Notes: a model not told the origin generated them from the letters alone. Positions 52,458 through 61,385 are shown, counted from the stretch's first letter. The stretch is DNA of 64,000 nucleotides from Actinoplanes sp. M2I2 (GCF_023544445.1 NZ_JALPVJ010000004.1:1-64000); one strand, 5' to 3'. Made by a program: numbers and translations.

Positions 52458-53059
52458 GCGGCGAGTCACTGCCCGACCCGTTCGCCGGACACCCCGAGTG
52501 GGAACTGAATCCGCCTCGTCCGGTGGTGCCGACACCCGCGACCATGACGGGACAACTCCGGGGCCGACGAGTCCTGATCGGGCTACCTGGACATGGATGG
52601 CGCTCAGACCTTCGAGCGGATGAGAAAGTCGTCCAAGGCAGCCGCACTTACGTGCCGATCATGCCCGAGGGCGAGTGGTACAGGGCCGAAGCCGAGCAGA
52701 CCGAGATTTTCGCTCCGCTGGTGCCGGTCGAGCGGGTATGGGTCGAGGAATACGGCGTAGCAGGCATCTCCCTACGCGTTGATGACATGACATCGAGGCT
52801 CGTTTCGCTGGACGAACCACCGCGACGCTCTGCGCAAGCCGCACTGGACGCGCACTCCCTGTCGGGACGCCGCGTCGTGCGTTTGCGAGAGGACGGCACC
52901 GAGGAGCGTGACCTGCGGGCAGTCACGGAGATCCATACCAACAGCGAGGGAAGTGTCTGCGCTCGCGTAACGAAGGAACTCGATTGGTATCGCTGGGGTT
53001 GGAGCGGCCATGCACCGCGGACCCTGGAGGTCGCGGTGCATATTCTCTGGCTCGAATGA
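52454..53059 (+). CDS. Unknown protein of the secretion-like operon
   Basis: 201 residues, no signal peptide or membrane span. Soluble, beta-rich, with many Val/Arg/Glu and several Trp (LDWYRWGWSGHAPRTLEVAVHILWLE at the end, quoted in part: HILWLE). Overlaps the wall-hydrolase stop by four bases (ATGA), so it belongs to the operon and is its last plus-strand gene. No family recognised. A cytoplasmic accessory or substrate-related role is a guess. Codon use is less GC-biased than in the surrounding core. Confidence 0.55.
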   Translation: MSGESLPDPFAGHPEWELNPPRPVVPTPATMTGQLRGRRVLIGLPGHGWRSDLRADEKVVQGSRTYVPIMPEGEWYRAEAEQTEIFAPLVPVERVWVEEYGVAGISLRVDDMTSRLVSLDEPPRRSAQAALDAHSLSGRRVVRLREDGTEERDLRAVTEIHTNSEGSVCARVTKELDWYRWGWSGHAPRTLEVAVHILWLE

Positions 53060-53061
53060 GG

Positions 53062-53607
53062 TCAGGACCGTTTGGTTGCCCCGCAGACTCGCCAACCGTT
53101 TTGATCGGTCAGCTCGAAGGACCACGGCTCTGTGCGACTGCTGGTTTGCGCACCGTTCTTCGAGCCCGCGATCACGAGATCAACGCTTACGGACGTCGCG
53201 TTTCCCGATACAGGGCCTACGATCAGCGACTCCCAGACAACAGAGACTGATGACCCGAATCGCTTTTCTCTGTTGATGATCTCGGCGCGGAGGGCGGCTA
53301 GCTGGTCCAGCCGAGCCCCGCTGCTGCAGGTATACAGCGCCGTCTCTTCGTCGTTGCGATTCCCCAGGTATGCCCGTAGGAAGCTCGACGTCACCTGGTC
53401 GGGTTCGGCGCGTTCGACTTTTGTTTCTTCGTCGTAGAGCAGCACGGCGATACCGGCGCCGCCGAGGCAGAGGAGGCTCAGTACCCCCGCGCCCAGTGCC
53501 AACCACAACCGGAGTCGGCGGTTGCGGCGTTTCGGCGGCTCGCCCGGTGGGGTCGATGCGCCCGGTTCGGGGGGCATCGGTCCGGTTCCGGGCTCCTGCG
53601 GCTGCAC
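53062..53607 (-). CDS. Membrane-anchored extracytoplasmic protein, opposite strand
   Basis: About 181 residues: Pro-rich N-terminus, a basic patch (PKRRNRRLRLW), one membrane span (LALGAGVLSLLCLGGAGIAVLL), and a domain (TSSFLRAYLGNRNDEETALYTC through ELTDQNGWRVCGATKRS) with the look of an NTF2-like or lumazine-binding-type fold found in many actinobacterial lipoprotein-like proteins. The two Cys may pair. The GTG at 53607 follows TACTGT by seven bases and is preferred over the codon at 53634. It ends two bases from the previous gene's stop, tail to tail. Confidence 0.6.
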   Translation of the reverse strand: MQPQEPGTGPMPPEPGASTPPGEPPKRRNRRLRLWLALGAGVLSLLCLGGAGIAVLLYDEETKVERAEPDQVTSSFLRAYLGNRNDEETALYTCSSGARLDQLAALRAEIINREKRFGSSVSVVWESLIVGPVSGNATSVSVDLVIAGSKNGAQTSSRTEPWSFELTDQNGWRVCGATKRS

Positions 53608-53758
53608 ACATACGACAGTAGTGCCTCCGCACACGGGTCACCCCAACCGCACCCTGGGCGGGACGATCCGTACGACGCGGACATCGATCCGGGCACCGGG
53701 ATCGCGAAGCCCGCCGCCGTCTGGGATAAGTTTTACCCGCACACAGGAGGTGGGAGCG

Positions 53759-56350
53759 GTGGTGGATTCGGCTTTGCGGGTCCAGCAGGCTGCCGCTTTG
53801 CACCGGCAGGCGGTTGCTCTGACCGACGCCGCCTCGTCCGCGCTCGACGCCGAGACCGCCGGCAGCGACCCGCTCGAGCAGCACCGCATCGCCGAGGAGT
53901 TGCGGGCCGCGGCCGGCGCGCTGGCTCCCGGCTGGCTCGGGTCGCCGCTCGACGCGCAGTCGGCCACGACGCCGCTGGGCGGTGTCTATCCGCCGCAGTT
54001 CGTCCGGCTCGGGGTCGCCCAGCCGCTCGACGACGCCCGGTTCCCGGCCATCATCCCGCTGCTCGGCACCGGCCACCTGACGATCGACGCCACCGCCACC
54101 GACGCGCGCGTCTTCGGTCTGCTCCGCTCGATCCTGCTGCGTCTGCTGGCCGCCGCGCCGGCCGGGTCGCTGCTGGTGCGCGCGGTCGACGGCACCGGCG
54201 GCGGTGAGGTCTTCGCGCCGTTCGCCGACCTGCGGGACGCGGGTCTGTTGTCGCCGTCGGCCACCGACCGGCAGGGGCTGCGGGAGGTGCTGGCCGAGGC
54301 CGAGAAGTGGTTGCGGCCGGGCCGCGGGGCCGCCCCCCGGCGGAGTCGTCGTGACCGCATGATGCTGGTCGTGATCGCCAGCCTGCCCGAGCTGACCGAG
54401 GGCGAGGAGTTGCGCCGCATCGCCGCGCTCGCGCAGCAGGGCCCCGATTCGGGCCTGCATCTGATCGTGGCGGGCTGGCCGCCGCCCCCGCTGACCGCGG
54501 AGACCACCCAGGCGCCGCTGCCCCGCACGACGATGGTGTCGGTCCGCAACCCGTACGCGGTCATCGGCGATCCGCCCGGCTCGACCTTCGGCTCCACGCC
54601 GGACGTCTCGTGGCTGAACGCCCCGGTCTTCCTCGACGAGGATCCGCCGCCTCACCTGGTCGAGGCCGTGTGCCGCGAGCTGGTCGCCCATTCGGCCGCC
54701 GCGTCCCGGGTGACACTGGCCGATCTCTTACCCGAGCCGAGCGACCAGCTGTGGGCCGCCGACGGCGGTGAGGGGCTGAGCACGGTCGTCGGTCATGACG
54801 GGGACACCCCGCTGGCGTTGCGCTTCAACGACCTCACCCCACATTGGATGGTCGGTGGCCGCTCGGGGGCGGGCAAGACGGCTTTCCTCGTCAACGTGCT
54901 CTACGGGCTGTGTGCCCGCTACAGCCCGGCCGAGCTGGCGCTCTACCTCCTCGATTTCAAGGAGGGGGTGACTTTCGCCGAGTTCGTGCCGACCCAGCGC
55001 GACCGTACGTGGCTGCCGCAGGCCCGTGCCGTCGGCGTCGAGGCCGACCGGGAGTACGGCCTGGCCGTGCTCCGTGAGCTGAACGCCGAGATGTCGCGCC
55101 GGTCCATCGCGTACGAGAGGGCCGGGGTCTCGCGTCTCACCGAGCTGCGCGCCGCGGCGGCCGAGGACGGCCTGAAACGTCCGCTGCCGCGCATCCTGTG
55201 CGTGATCGACGAGTTCCCGGTGCTGCTCGCCGGCAACGACCCGGTGGCGACCGAGGCGACCGCGCTGCTCGAGTCGCTGGCCCGCACCGGCCGCTCGTGC
55301 GGCATCCACCTGGTGCTGGCCAGCCAGAACATCGCCGGGCTGGAGGCGCACTACGCCAAGCGCGATTCTTTCTTCGGCCAGTTCCCGGTACGCATCGCGT
55401 TGCCGGGCGGCGGCGACGTGCTGGAGCCGGCCAACGACTCGGCGGCGGGCCTGCCCCTGGGCACCGCGGTGGTCAACACGGCCGGCGGCCTGGGCGGGCC
55501 GCGGGGCGCCACCCGGGGTCACGAGCGCATCATCCGCTTCCCCGACCCGCACGCCGACAACGATCTGCTGAGCGACCTGCGGCACCGGCTGTGGGGCGGG
55601 CGTGATCCCGAGTCGCAGCCGCCGCGGGTCTTCGCCGGCTACGCCCACCAGCACCTGGCCGACGACCCGACCTACCGGGTCGCGCTGGCCGGCCGGGGCG
55701 CGCAGCCCGCGGCCCTGGTGGGCCGGCTGCTCGACGTCGGCCTGACCACCGCGTCGTTCCCGCTCGACCCGGCCCCGGGACGGCACCTCGCCATCTTCGG
55801 GACGCAGGCGTCGGCGTCCGAGGTGCTCGACGCCGCCGCTCGCAGCGTCGCCGCGTTCCACCAGCCCCGTACGGCCCGGTTCATCATCGCCTCGCTCGTC
55901 GCCGAGGGTGACCGCCTGGCCGAGGCGCTCGCGACCGAGATCGGTCACCGGCAGGAGGTGGCGCTGGTCAACGCGGCCGGCCTGGCCGCCGAGCTCGATC
56001 CCGATCGGCCCGGCTATCGCGTGGTGTTCGGCATGGACGCGACGGCTCCCGGCAGCCTGCCCGGGTTGCCCGCGCTGCTCCGTGACGGCCCGGCCCAAGG
56101 TGCCCACCTGCTGTCCTGGTGGCGTGACCCGCACCGGTTCACCGACGAGGCCGGCGGCCGTGACGACGTCGGCGGTCTGCTCTTCCTCAACCTGCCTCCG
56201 GCCGAGGTGGCGGCGATGATCGGCCGGCCGGTCACGTGGCTGCCCCGGCCCAACCGGGCGCTGCTGCACGACCGGCGGGACGGGCGCACGGTCACGGTCG
56301 TACCGTTCCTGGACCCGGGTGTGCCCGGCGATCAGGGTGACCTCCCGTGA
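53759..56350 (+). CDS. Soluble FtsK/HerA-type ATPase
   Basis: 863 residues without a membrane span. N-terminal coiled coil (QAAALHRQAVALTDAASSALD), a first degenerate RecA-like domain, then an FtsK/SpoIIIE domain with Walker A GGRSGAGKTAFLVNVLYG (about 364), the KEGVTF segment, Walker B CVIDEFPVLL (about 480) and ASQNIAG. A third nucleotide-fold-like region closes the protein (HLAIFGTQASASEVLD). Such ATPases pump DNA or protein; here it may serve as coupling protein for the secretion-like locus, which lacks VirD4 (inference). GTG start with AGGAGG eight bases upstream. Overlaps its partner gene by four bases. Confidence 0.8.
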   Translation: MVDSALRVQQAAALHRQAVALTDAASSALDAETAGSDPLEQHRIAEELRAAAGALAPGWLGSPLDAQSATTPLGGVYPPQFVRLGVAQPLDDARFPAIIPLLGTGHLTIDATATDARVFGLLRSILLRLLAAAPAGSLLVRAVDGTGGGEVFAPFADLRDAGLLSPSATDRQGLREVLAEAEKWLRPGRGAAPRRSRRDRMMLVVIASLPELTEGEELRRIAALAQQGPDSGLHLIVAGWPPPPLTAETTQAPLPRTTMVSVRNPYAVIGDPPGSTFGSTPDVSWLNAPVFLDEDPPPHLVEAVCRELVAHSAAASRVTLADLLPEPSDQLWAADGGEGLSTVVGHDGDTPLALRFNDLTPHWMVGGRSGAGKTAFLVNVLYGLCARYSPAELALYLLDFKEGVTFAEFVPTQRDRTWLPQARAVGVEADREYGLAVLRELNAEMSRRSIAYERAGVSRLTELRAAAAEDGLKRPLPRILCVIDEFPVLLAGNDPVATEATALLESLARTGRSCGIHLVLASQNIAGLEAHYAKRDSFFGQFPVRIALPGGGDVLEPANDSAAGLPLGTAVVNTAGGLGGPRGATRGHERIIRFPDPHADNDLLSDLRHRLWGGRDPESQPPRVFAGYAHQHLADDPTYRVALAGRGAQPAALVGRLLDVGLTTASFPLDPAPGRHLAIFGTQASASEVLDAAARSVAAFHQPRTARFIIASLVAEGDRLAEALATEIGHRQEVALVNAAGLAAELDPDRPGYRVVFGMDATAPGSLPGLPALLRDGPAQGAHLLSWWRDPHRFTDEAGGRDDVGGLLFLNLPPAEVAAMIGRPVTWLPRPNRALLHDRRDGRTVTVVPFLDPGVPGDQGDLP

Positions 56351-57030
56351 CCGACCAGCAGCAAGCCACCGGTGCGGTCCCGGCTCAGCCGACTCCTCCG
56401 GCGCCGGGTCCCTGGGCCGACTACCTGGCCACCGCGCAACGGCTGGACGCGGTGCGCCGCGCCGCCAGCGCGGCCGCGACCGAGCATCAGGCCGCGGTCA
56501 CGTCCGCGAGGCTCGAGCTTTCCGCCGTACGAGCCCGGCTCGTGGCCCAGGAGGCCCGGCTGAGCCGCGAACTGGCCGTGCCGCCGGCCGAGCTCACGCC
56601 GCTGCCCGTCGACCGCGAGGTGGCCGCACGGGCCGCCGCCGGGGGGCCGGCCGCGGCGCTGGCCGCGCTGCAACAGGCCCGCCGCACCGCCGAGGCCGGC
56701 GACGCCCTGCTGACCGAGGCGGTCCCGGCCCGGCGATGGCGCCCGTGGGCCCGGAACCTGCTGATCTACGGCCCGTTCGCGGCGGTCGTGCTGATCGTTC
56801 AGATCGTGCTCTACCTGGTCGCGTCGCCGGGGTCGGTGCCGACCTACGCGCTGCTGTGTGGTCTCAGCATGCCGGTGCTGGCTTTCGGACTGGGCTGGGT
56901 CACCATCGGCTTCGTCTACGGCGGCGATCCCGAGGGCGTCGACCGGACCCCGATCGTCGGCGCCGTCGCCTGCCTGACCCCGGTCCTGCTGACCTGCATG
57001 GGCGTCGGCCTGACGTCGTTCCTCAACTGA
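56347..57030 (+). CDS. Coiled-coil membrane partner of the FtsK-type ATPase
   Basis: 227 residues: Gln/Pro-rich start, two long helices (YLATAQRLDAVRRAASAAAT and LELSAVRARLVAQEARLSRE) likely to form a coiled coil, and three membrane spans (about 138-160, 165-187 and 202-224). Unknown family. The GTG overlaps the ATPase stop (GTGA), so the soluble ATPase and this membrane protein probably form one complex, with this protein as docking site. Its stop overlaps the tail of ridA, which is on the other strand. Confidence 0.6.
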   Translation: MTDQQQATGAVPAQPTPPAPGPWADYLATAQRLDAVRRAASAAATEHQAAVTSARLELSAVRARLVAQEARLSRELAVPPAELTPLPVDREVAARAAAGGPAAALAALQQARRTAEAGDALLTEAVPARRWRPWARNLLIYGPFAAVVLIVQIVLYLVASPGSVPTYALLCGLSMPVLAFGLGWVTIGFVYGGDPEGVDRTPIVGAVACLTPVLLTCMGVGLTSFLN

Positions 57031-57424
57031 GCGCGGCCGTCAGGTCGATCTCGACGAGCTGGCCTCCGAAGCCCAGCGCGGCCACTCCGAGCAGCGTCGA
57101 GGCGGTGGAGAAGGCGGGCCCGAGCGGCGACGCGACGAGCCGGTCCCAGACCGCCGCCAGCACCGCCGTCTCCGAGCTGACCACATAGATCACCGATCGC
57201 ACCACATCGTCCGGCGTGGCCCCGGCGGCCTCGAGCACGGCGAGGCAGTTGGTGATCACCTGGTCGGTCTGCGCGTCGAAGTCACCGGCCTCGCCCACCA
57301 CGTTGCCGTCGAGATCGAGCGGGCATTGCCCGGCCAGGTGGGCGAGCCGCCCGGCCGGCGAGATCGTGATGTGCGAGTAGCCCGGCGGCTGATGGACGGT
57401 GTCGGGGTTGAGCTTTTCCAGCAT
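57023..57424 (-). CDS. RidA-family enamine/imine deaminase-like protein
   Basis: 133 residues of the YjgF/YER057c/UK114 fold: HLAGQCPLDLDGNVVGEAGDFDAQTDQVITNCLAVLEAAG, shown in part as AGQCPLDLDGN and DQVITNCLAVLEAAGA, then DVVRSVIYV and VEIDLTA. RidA proteins hydrolyse reactive imines made by PLP enzymes; some members have other activities. The usual Arg near position 105 that contacts substrate is not evident, so activity is uncertain. Converges with the coiled-coil membrane gene, overlapping it by eight bases. Confidence 0.85.
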   Translation of the reverse strand: MLEKLNPDTVHQPPGYSHITISPAGRLAHLAGQCPLDLDGNVVGEAGDFDAQTDQVITNCLAVLEAAGATPDDVVRSVIYVVSSETAVLAAVWDRLVASPLGPAFSTASTLLGVAALGFGGQLVEIDLTAALS

Positions 57425-57607
57425 CCGGCCAGTATCGCGACGCCTTCGAGAGGCGGGCCGATAAGGCGCCTCGGCCGATCAGGCGCGTCGGCCCGGCCCG
57501 GCAGCTCCTCCAGGGCGGGCCGGTAGCGGCCCGCCGGTAGCGGCCCGCCGGTGGTGTGTGGCCGGGCCGGCCGTGGCGTGCCGGTAAGTGAATCAGGGTC
57601 GCGGGCC

Positions 57608-58075
57608 TCAACCGAACCATCCCGGCACGTCGACGGGGAAGCCGGCCGCCGGTACGACCGTCCGCAGGGACGACTCGACCTGGACGACCCGCTCGTGGCC
57701 GAGCGTGGCGACCCATCGCGCGCGCAGGCTGTCGAAGATCTCGGCCGATCGGGTCAGCACGTCGAGCCCGCGCGGGGTGAGGCGGATGAGCTTGCGGCGC
57801 GCGTCGGCCGGGTCGTCGGCGCGTTCGACGTAGCCCAGGGCGGCCAACCGGTCGACGGTCTTGCCCGCCGCCTGCTTGGAGACGCCGAGCCGCCGGCCGA
57901 TCTCGCTGGCCGAGGCGCCGCGCGGTCCGATGGCCTGCAACGCGAAGCCGTGCACCGGCCGGACGTCGGGATGCCCTTGCTGAGCCAGTTCGGCGTGCAA
58001 CTCGTCGATGAGCGAACGGAAACCCGCGAAGAGCAGGAGCGGCAGCTCAAAACCGGGAGGGTCGGCCTCGGTCAT
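57608..58075 (-). CDS. MarR-family transcriptional regulator
   Basis: 155 residues. Winged helix-turn-helix with ASASEIGRRLGVSKQAAGKTVDRLAALGYVERADDPADARRKLIRLTPRG (seen in segments), the recognition helix being VSKQAAGKTVDRL and the wing DPADARRK. Dimerising helices flank it. ATG at 58075. It faces the AhpD-like gene across 128 bases that contain a perfect inverted repeat over that gene's promoter, so it probably represses its neighbour and responds to a small phenolic or an oxidant (inference). Confidence 0.9.
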   Translation of the reverse strand: MTEADPPGFELPLLLFAGFRSLIDELHAELAQQGHPDVRPVHGFALQAIGPRGASASEIGRRLGVSKQAAGKTVDRLAALGYVERADDPADARRKLIRLTPRGLDVLTRSAEIFDSLRARWVATLGHERVVQVESSLRTVVPAAGFPVDVPGWFG

Positions 58076-58137
58076 GCCGCTGACCGCTCTGGGCCGGCAT
58101 CGTCGTGCGCCGGTGCCCGGCCGGAACCACCGGCCCC

Positions 58138-58185
58138 TTGGCGAACTCGACAACCTGGTTTACGGTATTGGTCAACCACGTTGAC
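58138..58185 (+). promoter_or_regulatory. AhpD-like gene promoter with palindromic operator
   Basis: TTGGCG (58138-58143), 17-base spacer, TACGGT (58161-58166), then the perfect inverted repeat GTCAAC-CAC-GTTGAC (58171-58185) over the expected start. GTTTAC flanks it on both sides as direct repeats. Good candidate site for the adjacent MarR protein. Confidence 0.65.
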
Positions 58186-58203
58186 GAGTTTACCGGAGGA
58201 AAG

Positions 58204-58707
58204 ATGTTTCTTCACCACACCGTCGAGTCGGCGCCGGAGGGTTCCCGGCCGTTGATGGCTTCGACGGCCGCACACTTCGGTCGCCTGCCGGACTCCGTCG
58301 CGCTGATGGCCGAGTCGCCCGAGATGCTGGAGGGCTTTCTGCACGCCAGCGGCCTCTTCGAGCGGAGCACGCTCGACCCGCTGGCCCGCGAGGTCGTCGT
58401 GATGGTGATCGCCGCGCGCAACGACTGCCGGGTCTGTCTGTCCCTGCACACCGGCCGCCTGCGGGGGCTCGGCGCGGAGGCCGGGCTGATCACCGCCCTG
58501 CGAACGGGAACGCCGCCGGCCGAGGAACGGCTGGCGGCGCTGTGGACCTTCACGAATCGGGTGCTGGAGACGGCCGGTGAGGTGCCCGACGAGGAACTGG
58601 CCGGTTTCCTGGCGGCCGGCTACACCACGCGCAACGCGCTCGAAGTGGTGCTGGGCATCGGCACGTACACGATGTCGACTTTGGCCAACCGGATGGTCAG
58701 AGCGTGA
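58204..58707 (+). CDS. AhpD/carboxymuconolactone-decarboxylase-like protein
   Basis: 167 residues of the AhpD-like helical fold. The CxxC redox pair is present in NDCRVCLSLHT with the following His, as in alkyl hydroperoxidase D; preceding Glu is in DPLAREVVVMVIAARNDC. The C-terminal part (TTRNALEVVLGIGTYTMSTLANR) is typical. Probably a thiol peroxidase or detoxification enzyme. ATG with GGAGGAAAG directly upstream. Its TGA directly abuts the folE stop on the other strand (TGATCA). Confidence 0.88.
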   Translation: MFLHHTVESAPEGSRPLMASTAAHFGRLPDSVALMAESPEMLEGFLHASGLFERSTLDPLAREVVVMVIAARNDCRVCLSLHTGRLRGLGAEAGLITALRTGTPPAEERLAALWTFTNRVLETAGEVPDEELAGFLAAGYTTRNALEVVLGIGTYTMSTLANRMVRA

Positions 58708-59355
58708 TCAGCGCGCGTTGATGAGGGCCATCGCCTCGGCGCGGACCTTGGCATCGGTCTGGTAGGCGCCCCGGACCGCCGACGTGACCGTGCGGGCGCC
58801 GACCTTGCGGATGCCGCGCATCTCCATGCAGAGGTGCTCACACTCGAGCACCACTATCGCCCCGCGAGCATCCAGTTTCTGCATCAGCAGGTCGGCTATC
58901 TGCGACGTCAGCCTCTCCTGCACCTGCGGCCGCCGGGCATAGACCTCGACGAGCCGGGCCAGCTTGGAAAGCCCGGTGATCCGGCCGTTGGGGCCGGGGA
59001 TGTAACCGATGTGTGCGACGCCCTTGAAGGGCAGCAGGTGGTGCTCGCACATGCTCATCACTTCGATGTCGCGGACGAGGACCATCTCTTCGTGGTCGGC
59101 CTCGAAGCTGGTCCGCAGCACATCGGCCGGGTCGACCCGCAGGCCGGCGAAAAGCTCGGCGTAGGCCCGGGCCACCCGGGCCGGAGTGCGTTCGAGACCA
59201 TCGCGATCGGGGTCCTCCCCGATCGCGATGAGGATCTCACGAACGGCCTTCTCGATCCGCCCGAGGTCGACGGCCTGCTCGACCGGAGCACCGGTGAGCT
59301 TGCCGTCGACCAGGCGGGCGGCAAGATAGTCCAGCTCGTCGTCGTCGATGATCAG
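58708..59355 (-). CDS. folE: GTP cyclohydrolase I, starting at CTG
   Basis: First enzyme of folate synthesis: GTP to dihydroneopterin triphosphate. Conserved zinc ligands Cys103 and His106 (MCEHHLLPF) and Cys176 ([10 protein letters not shown]); [13 protein letters not shown] and [19 protein letters not shown]. The frame upstream of the first GTG (59175) clearly encodes the family's N-terminal region but holds no ATG, GTG or TTG down to an in-frame TAA. The only sensible start is CTG at 59355, which overlaps the ftsH stop as CTGA and has GGAAAG six bases upstream. That gives 215 residues, the normal length. Confidence 0.93.
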   Translation of the reverse strand: MIIDDDELDYLAARLVDGKLTGAPVEQAVDLGRIEKAVREILIAIGEDPDRDGLERTPARVARAYAELFAGLRVDPADVLRTSFEADHEEMVLVRDIEVMSMCEHHLLPFKGVAHIGYIPGPNGRITGLSKLARLVEVYARRPQVQERLTSQIADLLMQKLDARGAIVVLECEHLCMEMRGIRKVGARTVTSAVRGAYQTDAKVRAEAMALINAR

Positions 59356-61385
59356 TTACTGCTTTCCGCGCTGCTGCCGTTCGGGTTGGGTCCGACGGCG
59401 ATCTGCCCGTCCGCCGCGGCCTGGGTGCGAAGCTTCTCGCGCTCGGCCGGGGTGAGGACCGGCGGGGCCTCGGAGGGAAGACGCTTGCCGAAGCCGTTGA
59501 AGGGCGACATCGGCGGGCGCTTGACCACCCGCGCGCAGATCCGGTCCATGTCCTCGCGGGTGATGGTTTCCTTCTCCATCAGCTCGAGGACCATGCTGTC
59601 GAGCACGTCGCGGTACTCGACCAGGATCTCCCAGGCCTCGTCGTGCGCCAGCTCGATCAGCGCGCGCACCTCGGCGTCGATGTCGGCCGCGACCGAGTCG
59701 GAGTAGTCGCGCTCGTGGCCCATGTTGCGGCCCATGAACGGCTCGTCCCCGCTGGTGCCGTACTTCACGGCGCCCAGCTTGAAGCTCATGCCGTACTGGG
59801 TGACCATGGCGCGGGCCAGGCCCGAGGCCTTCTCGATGTCGTTGCCGGCGCCGGTGGTGGGCTCGTGGAAGACGAGCTCCTCGGCGGCCCGGCCACCCAG
59901 CGCGTACGCCAGGGTGTCGATCATCTCGGCGCGGGTCTGGGTGTACTTGTCCTCGGTCGGCAGCACCAGCGTGTGGCCCAGCGAACGGCCACGCGGCAGG
60001 ATCGTCACCTTGTGCACCGGGGCGGAGTGCGGCAGCGCGTACGCCACCAGCGCGTGCCCGCCCTCGTGGTACGCGGTGATCTTCTTTTCCTTGTCGCTCA
60101 TCGCCCGGGTCCGTCGTTCCGGACCGGCGATGACCCGGTCGATCGCTTCCTCGAGGAAGTAGTTGGAGATCGCCCGCTTCTCGTTACGGGCGGTCAGCAG
60201 CGCGGCCTCGTTGATGACGTTGGCCAGGTCGGCGCCCGAGAAACCGGGGGTCCGGCGGGCCACCGAGTCGAGGTCGACATCGGGCGTGAACGGCTTGCCC
60301 TTGGCGTGCACCCGCAGGATGGCCTTGCGACCCTCCATGTCCGGGTTGTCCACCGGGATCTGCCGGTCGAAGCGGCCCGGGCGCAGCAGCGCCGGGTCGA
60401 GGATGTCGGGCCGGTTGGTGGCCGCGATCAGGATGACCCCGCCCTTGGTGTCGAAGCCGTCCATCTCGACGAGCAGCTGGTTGAGCGTCTGCTCGCGCTC
60501 GTCGTGACCGCCACCCATGCCGGCGCCGCGGTGCCGGCCGACGGCGTCGATCTCGTCGACGAAGACGATCGCCGGAGCGTTGGCCTTGGCCTGCTCGAAG
60601 AGGTCACGGACGCGGCTCGCGCCGACACCCACGAACATCTCGACGAAGTCGGAGCCCGAGATCGAGTAGAACGGCACCCCGGCCTCACCGGCGACGGCCC
60701 GGGCCAGCAGCGTCTTACCCGTACCGGGCTGGCCGAACAGCAGCACGCCCTTCGGGATCTTGGCGCCGAGGGCCTGGTACTTGGCCGGGTTCTGCAGGAA
60801 GTCCTTGATCTCGTGCAGCTCCTGGACGGCCTCGTCGGCCCCCGCCACGTCGGCGAAGGTCGTCTTCGGCATGTCCTTGGTCAGCATCTTGGCCTTGGAC
60901 TTGCCGAAGTTGAGCACCCGCGAGCCGCCACCCTGCATCTGCGACATGAAGAGCAGCAGCAGGATCACCAGAATGGCGATCGGCAGCAGGTTGATCAGCA
61001 GGCTGAACAGGATGTTGTCGCCCGAGACAGTCGTGTTGATCGTGCCCGTGATCCGGCCGGCCGTCTTGGCCTCCTGGACCTCGTTCCAGATCGTCTGAGT
61101 GACCTCGTACGGATATTGGGTCTCGATTTTGTCGGTGCTCTTGCCCTCGAACCGTTCCGGCGTGGCGAGGTCGATCTGGAGCGTCTGCTCCTTGTCCTTC
61201 TGGACAACCTTCGCGATGCCGGGCTGATTCAGGCGCTCGAGAGCCACCGAGGTATCTACGCGCTGGTAGCTCGGACCACTGGTGAAGAAGGAGCTCAGCG
61301 CAATCACGCCGGCGATCACCAGAATGATCCAGACCACCGGGCGGCGGAAGAAACGCGTACGTTCCATACTGTTGTCGGGCGCCAA
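59352..61385 (-). CDS. ftsH: ATP-dependent zinc metalloprotease FtsH
   Basis: Membrane-bound AAA+ protease for quality control. Two membrane spans (about 17-35 and 126-148) around an extracytoplasmic domain, AAA domain with Walker A GQPGTGKT (218-225; the second residue is usually Pro) and Walker B FVDEIDA, then the zinc site HEGGH (440-444). 677 residues. The TTG at 61385 has AGGAGG ten bases upstream and is preferred; the ATG at 61367 has no ribosome site. The 287-base upstream gap must hold its promoter, not pinned down, and carries a small GCCAGC/GCTGGC hairpin (61611-61625). Confidence 0.96.
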   Translation of the reverse strand: MAPDNSMERTRFFRRPVVWIILVIAGVIALSSFFTSGPSYQRVDTSVALERLNQPGIAKVVQKDKEQTLQIDLATPERFEGKSTDKIETQYPYEVTQTIWNEVQEAKTAGRITGTINTTVSGDNILFSLLINLLPIAILVILLLLFMSQMQGGGSRVLNFGKSKAKMLTKDMPKTTFADVAGADEAVQELHEIKDFLQNPAKYQALGAKIPKGVLLFGQPGTGKTLLARAVAGEAGVPFYSISGSDFVEMFVGVGASRVRDLFEQAKANAPAIVFVDEIDAVGRHRGAGMGGGHDEREQTLNQLLVEMDGFDTKGGVILIAATNRPDILDPALLRPGRFDRQIPVDNPDMEGRKAILRVHAKGKPFTPDVDLDSVARRTPGFSGADLANVINEAALLTARNEKRAISNYFLEEAIDRVIAGPERRTRAMSDKEKKITAYHEGGHALVAYALPHSAPVHKVTILPRGRSLGHTLVLPTEDKYTQTRAEMIDTLAYALGGRAAEELVFHEPTTGAGNDIEKASGLARAMVTQYGMSFKLGAVKYGTSGDEPFMGRNMGHERDYSDSVAADIDAEVRALIELAHDEAWEILVEYRDVLDSMVLELMEKETITREDMDRICARVVKRPPMSPFNGFGKRLPSEAPPVLTPAEREKLRTQAAADGQIAVGPNPNGSSAESSN

